Source of the DNA: Flavobacteriaceae bacterium
Lineage (GTDB): Bacteria > Bacteroidota > Bacteroidia > Flavobacteriales > Flavobacteriaceae
Direction: 5' to 3'
Length of the DNA stretch: 13,461 nucleotides
NCBI GenBank assembly: GCA_023262245.1
Contig: JALRDC010000015.1
Location: 1 to 13,461 of the forward strand
A model generated the notes under the pieces. The model searched no databases. It was not told where the DNA came from and saw nothing but the letters and a program-made list of their open reading frames with translations. Of the stretch, positions 1 through 6,599 are shown piece after piece. Position 1 is the stretch's first letter; every line of letters begins with the position of its first letter. The position numbers and the translations under genes were made by a program.

Positions 1-2019
1 TTCCTGATTTGCAATTTCATATTCTATACCTGGTAATATCCAAGCTCCATAACCGCTGTAGGGATCTGAAGCGGCATATAATGAGCGATACCAAGAACCA
101 AAATACATTCCTTTTTCGGAGATAAAACTCTTTTCCAATGCAATCAGTTGTTTATTAATTTCCTTAATTTTTTGTCTTGATAACGGTCCCTTATTTAAAA
201 AAGACTCCATCCCTATAGAGAGTTTCTTAGCAATTTCTTCCAAATCATTAATAGCTTGTGCTGCCTTAACAAATCCTTTAAAATCGGGATGATAGGCTTC
301 AACTTTTTTAGTTGCATTTTTAAAATGCATGGCTAAATCTGTTGCATATTTGTTTACGTCATAAGGAATGAGTGTCCCATTTGCCAATGTTAATGCCATC
401 ATCCCAGCCATTTGTTCTACCATAGGTCCCATTTTAAACTCTGGATCAACAAATTTTTCATAAAAATAAAAACTGTCGTAATTGGAGTGATATAAATTCA
501 CTCCGCCAGCTCCGCCACTTAAAGAGGGAACGCCAACATGCATGTAAAACGCAATATGATCTGACCCTCCACCTAGGTTACCGATGGCGGGTTGCTGTTG
601 ATTCTCTTTTTTCCAAAATTCAAATAAATTTTGTTCTGTGTAGGGATAATCAACTTTTTTGGAAGTCTCTAAAAGCAATTTTTTTAAAGTTGGGGCAGAG
701 GATGCCCCAAAATTTTTACCGGAAACACCCCCGTCAAAATTCATATAGGCAATTCCTTTTGCTTTCAAATCCTTTTGAAGGTGTTCTACCCACTCGCTTG
801 AACCGATTACCCCATGCTCCTCGGCATCCCAATGACCAATTAAGATGGATCGCTTTGGAGCAAAGCCTTCTTTTTTAAGCCTTCCTAGGGTTTCACTCAA
901 ACTCAATAACATCGCAGTTCCACTATTGGGATCAGTAGCGCCAAAACCCCATGCATCATAATGGCTCCCTAAGATGATCCATTCATCGGGTGCTTCATTA
1001 CCTTTTAACATTCCAACCACATTAGTGGCGCGAACAAAGCCCTTTTTCTGCTCCACTTTCAGTCGTACCTTTAAGGATGGCCCCCCTTCAACCCTGTAGG
1101 TATAGGGAAGTCCTCCCTGCCAGCCTTTAGGCACGGCCATTCCTTTCATGTGTTGGATTATTTTTTCTGCCTCTCCATAAGAAATAGGGCTAACTGGGAT
1201 CGAATGAAATTGTGCATCTTCAGCCTTAATTCGTTTAACTTTCTTCTTTCCATCCAATGGCAATGCTGGTTCGAAAGGAGTTAAGGGGTCACCCGTAAAA
1301 TCTGCTGTTAAAAGGGAGCCTCTTTGAATTGTGGAATTGTTATAATAAGGTCCTTCGGGAAAAACCAAGCCTTTAGTAAATCCACTATCTGCAGGATCGG
1401 TATATATTATTAAACCAGAAGCTCCGTTTGCTTCAGCAAATTTAGCTTTAAATCCTCTAAAGTTTCCTCCATAGCGAGCTAGAACAATCTTTCCTTCCAG
1501 GCTGACTCCTAAGGCTTTGAGCTGTTCAAAATCTTCCCTTCTTCCATAATTTGCATACACAATTTCTCCAGTAACATCGCCACTACCCGAAAAGGCATTC
1601 CATCCTTTCCACAAGGTTTCATCGTTTGAAAAAGGATCTTCTTCTATGATATCCTCCTTTTGATTTAGCACAGTCCTTTTGGGAGTTACAATCTCTATTA
1701 GAGAATAACCTGGCTCTTTAGGGAGATAAACATCGTATGGGTATTGGGTTACTTCCAAACCTGCATTTCCCATTATCTTACTTATATATTCTCTGGCTTG
1801 CTCATTGGCTTTACTTCCTACTACATGCGGACGTAGGGTCAAATTTTTTAAATGCTTTTTAAAGGCTTTGGTGTTTTGAAGTTTAAGAAATATTTTTTCA
1901 ACAGCATCTTGATTTTTCCATGTTTCTTGAGTATAGCCGATGTATTGAGCAGTGACTTGTTGTATGCATACAAAAAAGCATACTGAGAGAAATAGTGATT
2001 TTAATTTTATGGATTTCAT
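1..2019 (-). CDS. Secreted M28B metallopeptidase, glutamate carboxypeptidase II-like (C-terminus cut by window edge)
   Basis: Reading frame open from the ATG at 2019 down to base 1 (673 codons, no stop), so the 3' end lies outside the window. A signal peptide is visible (MKSIKLK, hydrophobic core, then Q-V-T-A-Q). A PA (protease-associated) domain follows at about residues 145-235, then the M28 catalytic domain at about 320-545 and the start of a C-terminal helical dimerisation region. The two-zinc site is complete: H353 and D363 in SHYDAWG...DPNSG, E400-E401 in WDAEEHG, D429 in NFDGG and H511 in YHSNYD. The spacings H353-D363-E400-D429 equal those of human GCPII H377-D387-E424-D453, which makes the family call firm. 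Family members release C-terminal residues, classically glutamate, from peptides or folate polyglutamates; the exact substrate here is unknown. By alignment with the end of GCPII roughly 35-50 residues are missing. It is probably periplasmic or surface-exposed and is divergent from another exported hydrolase. Confidence 0.93.
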   Translation of the reverse strand, partial: MKSIKLKSLFLSVCFFVCIQQVTAQYIGYTQETWKNQDAVEKIFLKLQNTKAFKKHLKNLTLRPHVVGSKANEQAREYISKIMGNAGLEVTQYPYDVYLPKEPGYSLIEIVTPKRTVLNQKEDIIEEDPFSNDETLWKGWNAFSGSGDVTGEIVYANYGRREDFEQLKALGVSLEGKIVLARYGGNFRGFKAKFAEANGASGLIIYTDPADSGFTKGLVFPEGPYYNNSTIQRGSLLTADFTGDPLTPFEPALPLDGKKKVKRIKAEDAQFHSIPVSPISYGEAEKIIQHMKGMAVPKGWQGGLPYTYRVEGGPSLKVRLKVEQKKGFVRATNVVGMLKGNEAPDEWIILGSHYDAWGFGATDPNSGTAMLLSLSETLGRLKKEGFAPKRSILIGHWDAEEHGVIGSSEWVEHLQKDLKAKGIAYMNFDGGVSGKNFGASSAPTLKKLLLETSKKVDYPYTEQNLFEFWKKENQQQPAIGNLGGGSDHIAFYMHVGVPSLSGGAGGVNLYHSNYDSFYFYEKFVDPEFKMGPMVEQMAGMMALTLANGTLIPYDVNKYATDLAMHFKNATKKVEAYHPDFKGFVKAAQAINDLEEIAKKLSIGMESFLNKGPLSRQKIKEINKQLIALEKSFISEKGMYFGSWYRSLYAASDPYSGYGAWILPGIEYEIANQE

Positions 2020-2147
2020 ATAAAATGGGTTTTACACTGATTCTAAATTACACTTATTCTTTAACATAGATGTTTCCTTAAAAGAAAAGGCAATGAAAGT
2101 GTTCCGTTTTTTTCACTAAATTGGAGGGTAAACATATATTTCTCAAA
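2020..2147. promoter_or_regulatory. Divergent intergenic region with promoters for the M28 peptidase and the amidohydrolase
   Basis: These 128 bp separate two divergent genes, so both promoters must lie here or overlap the 5' ends. On the minus strand TAATTTAG (forward bases 2043-2050), 23 bp upstream of the M28 start, matches five of the six fixed bases of the Bacteroidota -7 element TAnnTTTG. On the plus strand TAAATTGG (2118-2125) matches it equally well. I see no convincing -33 TTTG partner for either, so the exact sites are weak. A GGAGG run at 2123-2127 is 20 bases before the chosen plus-strand ATG, too far for a normal ribosome binding site. Confidence 0.35.
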
Positions 2148-3482
2148 ATGAAAAAAATTTTATACCTCTTGATCTTCCCCTTTGCTCTTGTAGCTCAAAC
2201 CAAGGCATTAGTTGGCGGAACCCTTATTGATGGATTCGGAAATCAGCCTGTAAAAAACAGTGTTATTTTAATAAAAGGTGAAACCATAATAAAAGTAGGT
2301 ACTCAGGACAATACCCCTATTCCAGAAAATGCGGAAGTAATTTCTACTGAAGGGATGAGTATCCTTCCAGGGCTATGGGACATGCATGTTCATTTAATGA
2401 TTACGGGACATTCCGATTACAGCTATTGGGACAAGACCTATTTACCCATTTTTGAAAATGTCATCATGCCTGCTTCGGCGCATCAGCTCTTATTGGCAGG
2501 GGTAACAAGTGCTCGAGATTTGGGAGCGCCTCTTAAAGCGAGTATTGCTGTTCGAGATGCTATCAATCAAGGAAGACTCCCTGGACCCACGATGTATATG
2601 AGTGGTCCTTTTATTCAAAAAGAACCTTATCCAGGAACCGAAGCGTTTCGATGGGGTGTAAATGGCGAAAAAGATGCAAGAGCTAAAGTCAAAAAACTTG
2701 CCAAGGCTGGAGTAGATTGTATCAAGTTAATCGACCAAGACCAAATGACCTATGCAGAAGTAAAGGCAATTGTTGATGAAGCACATAAAAACAAGCTAAA
2801 AGTAGTCGCCCATTCTCATCGCCCTGAGGAAATAAGATTAGGGATTAAAGCGGGGGTAGATAATTTCGAACATACAGGTCTTTCCTCCTCTCCTGCCTAT
2901 CCGGATGATGTTATGGAACTCATTAAAGACCGAACGGCAAAGATGAATTTAGGACCTTTATATTGGACCCCAACAATTGAAGTTCTTTTTAATCATGATT
3001 ACGTTATAAATAATCCTGAAAGTTTAGATAATGATAGTTGGCATCTGGATTTACCAGACTCGATTGTAAAAGACATAAAAGCTTCTATAAGCAAGCCCGG
3101 AGAACTTCCTTATTTTCAGCTCACTTCAATTAGAAAACCCACCTTAAAAACAAAATTCAATCAGCTTAAAGAAGCAGGAGTTGTGATGATGATTGGTACC
3201 GATAGTGGTGTACCGATGAAATTTCATTCCCAAAGTACTTGGAATGAGTTAGATATATGGGTAAGAGAATTAGGCGTAAGCCCGCTTGAAGCAATCAAGT
3301 CTGCGACCTATTGGCCGTCCAAGTTTATGGGAGTTGAAGAACATGTTGGCACCATTACTGAAGGAAAACAAGCAGATATCATCGCAGTCAAAGGAGATGT
3401 GTTGCGATATATTTCTTTACTTCAGAAAGTTGATATTGTAATGAAAAAAGGAACTGTTGTTAAAAACACCCTTTCAAATTAA
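2148..3482 (+). CDS. Secreted metal-dependent amidohydrolase (imidazolonepropionase/prolidase-like group)
   Basis: The frame extends upstream to a TTG at 2121, but the ATG at 2148 is preferred because it puts a clean signal peptide (MKKILYLLIFPF...VAQ) at the N-terminus and gives 444 residues, normal for the family. The metal ligands of the amidohydrolase superfamily are all present (444-residue numbering): H80-x-H82 in GLWDMHVHL, K193 in DCIKL (the likely carboxylated lysine), H222 in VVAHSH, H242 in NFEHTG and D352 in GTDSG. The C-terminal strand ending G-K-Q-A-D-I-I closes the composite beta-sandwich typical of this group. Relatives include imidazolonepropionase and Xaa-Pro or Xaa-Arg dipeptidases. 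Because of the signal peptide, a periplasmic dipeptidase or cyclic-amide hydrolase is more likely than cytosolic histidine catabolism. It is divergent from an exported carboxypeptidase, which fits joint peptide breakdown, but substrate is not readable from sequence. Confidence 0.92.
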   Translation: MKKILYLLIFPFALVAQTKALVGGTLIDGFGNQPVKNSVILIKGETIIKVGTQDNTPIPENAEVISTEGMSILPGLWDMHVHLMITGHSDYSYWDKTYLPIFENVIMPASAHQLLLAGVTSARDLGAPLKASIAVRDAINQGRLPGPTMYMSGPFIQKEPYPGTEAFRWGVNGEKDARAKVKKLAKAGVDCIKLIDQDQMTYAEVKAIVDEAHKNKLKVVAHSHRPEEIRLGIKAGVDNFEHTGLSSSPAYPDDVMELIKDRTAKMNLGPLYWTPTIEVLFNHDYVINNPESLDNDSWHLDLPDSIVKDIKASISKPGELPYFQLTSIRKPTLKTKFNQLKEAGVVMMIGTDSGVPMKFHSQSTWNELDIWVRELGVSPLEAIKSATYWPSKFMGVEEHVGTITEGKQADIIAVKGDVLRYISLLQKVDIVMKKGTVVKNTLSN

Positions 3483-3489
3483 AACTCAA

Positions 3490-3518
3490 AAAAGTGAAAG
3501 TTTAGTCTAAACACTTTT
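3490..3518. terminator. Possible bidirectional terminator between convergent genes
   Basis: The inverted repeat AAAAGTG (3490-3496) and CACTTTT (3512-3518) sits between the stop of the amidohydrolase (3482) and the end of the small minus-strand gene, whose last codons it overlaps. An inner palindrome GTTTA-GTC-TAAAC (3500-3512) overlaps the same span and competes with the outer pairing. A run of six A at 3488-3493 becomes a T-run for leftward transcription, and four T end the repeat for rightward transcription. The stem is weak and AT-rich, so this is a candidate only. Confidence 0.35.
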
Positions 3519-3942
3519 CGGATGTGTCAATCAGATGAATAATTTTCCACCGATTCCCATTCCAAAAAAGAGTGAACTGATTGACACCGCAATGTGATAT
3601 GGTATCGTCTAAATAAAATTTAAAAGGCACCCAAACTGTAGCTAAATTTGAAGACTTTTGAACTTTGGGCTTTCCTAAAGACTCGTTCCAAACCGGGGAT
3701 TTTGGTCTGGAAACCACCCTATCTATGAAAAGAGAAATATCTTGGGGTAATAAAACTGATTTTCCATCTTTCATGGCAGCTCTTTGCATTACAGCAGTTG
3801 GCTCAAAACTGTCTTGAAGCCCTTGAGCATCTTTACTGTGAAAGGCTTCAAAAAAAGATTCAATTGCTTGAAAGGGGTCAGCGGTTTTTTGTCCTTGAAC
3901 AAATTGAAAAACCAAAAGAAAAAGAATTAGGAATGTTCTCAT
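3502..3942 (-). CDS. Small secreted NTF2/SnoaL-like protein
   Basis: 146 residues beginning with a signal peptide (MRTFLILFLLVFQFVQGQ, cleavage near residue 16-18). The remainder has the alpha-plus-beta pattern of the NTF2-like/SnoaL fold: an N-terminal helix with ESFFEAFHSKD (about residues 28-38), then F-x-P-x-A, and late strands TVWVPFKFYLDD and a W-N-G-N-R-W-K-I-I-H motif near residue 130. That W-K-I terminal strand is characteristic of 'nuclear transport factor 2 family' proteins of Bacteroidota. Two cysteines (in SHCG and near the C-terminus in EKCLD) could form a disulfide after export. Members range from small-molecule isomerases to ligand-binding proteins without known activity; I do not assign one. 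It follows madM after 45 bp, so it may be the last gene of the malonate cluster, but a separate promoter in that AT-rich gap is possible. Confidence 0.8.
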   Translation of the reverse strand: MRTFLILFLLVFQFVQGQKTADPFQAIESFFEAFHSKDAQGLQDSFEPTAVMQRAAMKDGKSVLLPQDISLFIDRVVSRPKSPVWNESLGKPKVQKSSNLATVWVPFKFYLDDTISHCGVNQFTLFWNGNRWKIIHLIDTSEKCLD

Positions 3943-3987
3943 AAGATTAATTTAAATTTCAAAATACTCATTTTTTTAAAGTGACGC

Positions 3988-4740
3988 TTACCCATTGAGA
4001 ACAATTCGTAGGAGATAATAGAAGAGGGAGGGACACAATAAACACCCTAAACCGGTATAGAAAGTAGCTGTCAAAGCCCCATAGGGCACTAATTTTGGAT
4101 CCGTAGCAGCCAATCCTGCAGTGACACCGCTAGTTGTCCCAATCAAACCACCGAAGACAATAGCCGCATGTGGATTATTTAATTTCATATAGTTTGCTAA
4201 GAGTGGTGTGCCCACAGTTGCAACTATGGTTTTAACAACTCCTGCTGCTATGCTAATGGCAATGATTTCTGAACTTACTCCTAGTGCAGAACCTGTAACA
4301 GGGCCTACAATATAGGTACATGCTCCAGCACCAATAGTTGCGAGGCTTGCGGGATCTGTATACCCAAGAAAATACGCACATATTACTCCGATAGTGAAAG
4401 ACCAAAACACCCCTATAAAAAGAGAAATAACCCCAACCAATCCTGCAGAACGAATCTTATTGATATCTGCACCCATAGCTGTGGCTACTACAGCAAAATC
4501 TCTTAACATGGAACCTCCAAAAAAAGCCATTCCTGAAAAGAGACTCAAGTCAGCGATACCCTTTTTATCTCCCAAAAAAGCAAGGGTCAATCCTAAAATT
4601 ACAGCAAGTGCAACTCCTGGGATTTTATTTTTTAATAAGGTTTTCGAAATTTTAAATGAAACCCACATGATGATCCCAACAAAAAGAAATGAAAACAACA
4701 GTCCGTTTTTTTCAATAAGTTGACTTAGAATTTCACTCAT
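3988..4740 (-). CDS. madM: Malonate transporter subunit MadM
   Basis: 250 residues, very hydrophobic, with about eight predicted membrane segments (near residues 14-29, 42-57, 66-90, 99-125, 132-152, 157-180, 193-211 and 220-245). It matches the MadM family in length and in conserved glycine-rich loops such as GAGACTYIVGPVTG (137-150) and GGLIGTTSGVTAG (198-209 region). MadL and MadM together form the sodium-dependent malonate carrier first described in Malonomonas rubra; MadM is the larger subunit in the inner membrane. The start ATG overlaps the stop of madL by 8 bases (ATGAGTGA, 4733-4740), implying translational coupling and fixed stoichiometry. The neighbouring MatB-like ligase independently supports malonate as the substrate. 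Confidence 0.88.
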   Translation of the reverse strand: MSEILSQLIEKNGLLFSFLFVGIIMWVSFKISKTLLKNKIPGVALAVILGLTLAFLGDKKGIADLSLFSGMAFFGGSMLRDFAVVATAMGADINKIRSAGLVGVISLFIGVFWSFTIGVICAYFLGYTDPASLATIGAGACTYIVGPVTGSALGVSSEIIAISIAAGVVKTIVATVGTPLLANYMKLNNPHAAIVFGGLIGTTSGVTAGLAATDPKLVPYGALTATFYTGLGCLLCPSLFYYLLRIVLNG

Positions 4741-5113
4741 CTTTATCGGTTTTAGTTTGTCCCCTCCCTATCCTAGAAAGCAGCGGAACGATGTAAAAGG
4801 CGGACAGAGTTACCACACTCCCTGCGACAATAGCAACAGGTCCTCCGGACAAAGCTGCTTTTACATTTTGAGTTGCAGCCATCGCAATAATGATAGGAAT
4901 ATACATTCCACTCCAAAACAAGATTCCTTCTTTTGTTTCAATTTCCAACCCCCCTTTTTTATTTACCCAGGCATTAATCAATATTAACAACAACATAGCA
5001 AAACCAACACCGCCTACATCACCATTGACATCAATTATTTTCCCTAAAAGTGTCCCTAATAATTTTCCTAGAAGGAAACAAAAAGAAAGAAGTGCAACTC
5101 CATAAATTTTCAT
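4733..5113 (-). CDS. madL: Malonate transporter subunit MadL
   Basis: 126 residues with about four membrane segments (near 5-25, 34-50, 64-81 and 91-112) and a charged C-terminal tail (KTDKDE). It carries the MadL-type loop with N-G-D-V-G-G-V-G-F-A-M (30-40) and the ATQNVKAALSGGPVA motif (80-94). Length agrees with MadL, the small partner of MadM in the two-subunit malonate/sodium symporter. It starts 10 bp after the stop of the malonyl-CoA synthetase gene and overlaps madM by 8 bp, so the three genes are almost certainly co-transcribed. The order L then M is that of known madLM pairs. Confidence 0.88.
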   Translation of the reverse strand: MKIYGVALLSFCFLLGKLLGTLLGKIIDVNGDVGGVGFAMLLLILINAWVNKKGGLEIETKEGILFWSGMYIPIIIAMAATQNVKAALSGGPVAIVAGSVVTLSAFYIVPLLSRIGRGQTKTDKDE

Positions 5114-5123
5114 AATAAATCGG

Positions 5124-6599
5124 TTAAAAAAGTTTTTTCAATTCGTTTTTAGTCACCTTACCCATAACATTTCGAGGGAGGTCATCAAGGATTTTGTATT
5201 TCCTCGGAATTTTATAAGAAGGTAAGCTTTCTTTTAACCAATCGGATATTGCATCAAAGTCAATTTCATTTTCAGTTATGATTAAACTTGCACAAATCAA
5301 TTCTCCCCATTCTTCATTGGCTACACCCACAACACCACACTCTTTTATCGCGGGATGCTTCCTAAGGGCTTCTTCAATTTCTAAAGCAGAGATTTTATAT
5401 CCTCCTGATTTGATTATATCAACAGAATTTCTTCCTAAAATTCGATAACAATGATTCTCAAAAATCGCAATGTCCCCTGTTTTAAACCACCCTTCTTCAG
5501 TAAATGCATCTTTTGTAGCTTGAGGTTTATTCCAGTATTCTTTAAAGATATTGGGTCCCTTAACTTGAATTTCTCCTTGAGTGCCTTGAGTTACAATTTC
5601 ATTTTTTTCGTCTACCAGGCGAACTGTAACCCCCTCTAAAGGAAGCCCAATATGTCCAGGGATGCGCTTTCCATTGTAAGAATTACTTATTGCCATACCC
5701 ATTTCTGTCATTCCATACCGTTCCAAAAGTGTATGCCCACTGATCTTTTTCCATGCCTCAAGAACCGAAACTGGGAGGGCTGCAGAGCCAGAAACCATCA
5801 GTCTAAATTTATTTAAGGAGTTGGAAATTTGATCTTTTTTCGTATCAGGTAGTTCATTCCAGTACGCAATTAATTTATAATAAATAGTAGGAACCGCCAT
5901 AAACACATTGATAGCCCCTTGATTAAAAGAGTCAAAAACTTTTTCAGAGTCAAATTTTGGAAGAAACTCACAACAAGCACCAGACCATAAAGCACAAGAA
6001 AGGACATTAATGATACCATGTACGTGATGCATCGGTAAAATATTTAAAATATGATCTTCTTTACTCCATTCCCAAGATGTGGTGAGTGAAGTGATTTGTG
6101 CCTCAATGTTTTGGTGGGTAGTAACAACTCCCTTTGGGTTTCCAGTAGTACCACTAGTGTAAAGTATTAGGGCACTTCGTTCTTTTTCTATCTCTAAATG
6201 GAATGTAGCTGGATATGAAGGGATGTCTTCATAAGCTAAGAAATTTTTGACTTTATGAGATAATGGAGTTAGTTTCTCATTAAATTCTTGAGTATAAACT
6301 AGGGCTTCTGCTTGAGTATCATCAATTACATATTGCATGGAAGGCAAAGGATGCTTTTCACACAAAGGAACTGCGATCCCTCCTGCGCGCCAAATTCCCC
6401 ACATCAAAACGGTATATTCAAAACTAGGAGGTGCTAAAAATGCGATTCTTGCACCATTTAAATCTACTCTTCCTTGTAAAAGATGCTGAGCAACTGCCCC
6501 AGATTGGGAAATTAAGTCGCTATACGTATAGGAATTCCCCTTGCTTATAATAGCCGTCCTCTTTAGGTGTTTTTGTGCTTGAGTAAAGAATTGTTCCAT
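5124..6599 (-). CDS. matB: Malonyl-CoA synthetase, MatB/ACSF3 type (AMP-forming acyl-CoA synthetase)
   Basis: 491-residue ANL-superfamily ligase, close to MatB (about 500) in length. Motifs in order: P-loop YTSGTTGNPKG (147-157), the SGSAALP segment (270-276), A5 motif ERYGMTE (293-299), the following R-I-P-G-H-I-G segment (312-318), ribose-binding TGD (374-376), hinge region around R390, DIIKSGGYK (394-402) and the A10 catalytic lysine K481 in PRNVMGK. The GSAALP...HTLLERYGMTE...R-x-P-G combination and VDIIKSGGYK are typical of malonyl-CoA synthetases MatB and mammalian ACSF3 rather than acetyl- or long-chain synthetases. It joins malonate, ATP and CoA to malonyl-CoA, AMP and pyrophosphate in the cytoplasm. 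Its ATG directly follows the amidase stop codon with no spacer, and madL begins 10 bp downstream, so it lies between a putative malonate-producing enzyme and the malonate carrier. Methylmalonate is a possible alternative substrate. Confidence 0.9.
   Translation of the reverse strand: MEQFFTQAQKHLKRTAIISKGNSYTYSDLISQSGAVAQHLLQGRVDLNGARIAFLAPPSFEYTVLMWGIWRAGGIAVPLCEKHPLPSMQYVIDDTQAEALVYTQEFNEKLTPLSHKVKNFLAYEDIPSYPATFHLEIEKERSALILYTSGTTGNPKGVVTTHQNIEAQITSLTTSWEWSKEDHILNILPMHHVHGIINVLSCALWSGACCEFLPKFDSEKVFDSFNQGAINVFMAVPTIYYKLIAYWNELPDTKKDQISNSLNKFRLMVSGSAALPVSVLEAWKKISGHTLLERYGMTEMGMAISNSYNGKRIPGHIGLPLEGVTVRLVDEKNEIVTQGTQGEIQVKGPNIFKEYWNKPQATKDAFTEEGWFKTGDIAIFENHCYRILGRNSVDIIKSGGYKISALEIEEALRKHPAIKECGVVGVANEEWGELICASLIITENEIDFDAISDWLKESLPSYKIPRKYKILDDLPRNVMGKVTKNELKKLF

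Noticed and set aside
690..878. Plus-strand open frame of 62 codons
   Set aside because: It lies entirely antisense to the catalytic region of the M28 peptidase, whose zinc ligands are encoded on the other strand; it has no recognisable domain.
2121..2147. TTG start giving a nine-residue longer amidohydrolase
   Set aside because: The extension MEGKHIFLK would precede an otherwise standard signal peptide that begins at the ATG at 2148; TTG starts are rare and the GGAGG lies inside the extension.
4394..5105. Plus-strand open frames opposite madM and madL
   Set aside because: They mirror membrane-protein codons on the minus strand, show skewed composition and no family features, and the minus-strand frames are clearly MadM and MadL.
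5124..6599. Generic long-chain fatty acid or acetyl-CoA synthetase
   Set aside because: Sequence around GSAALP, ERYGMTE and R-x-P-G plus VDIIKSGGYK resembles MatB/ACSF3, and the adjacent madLM genes agree with malonate.
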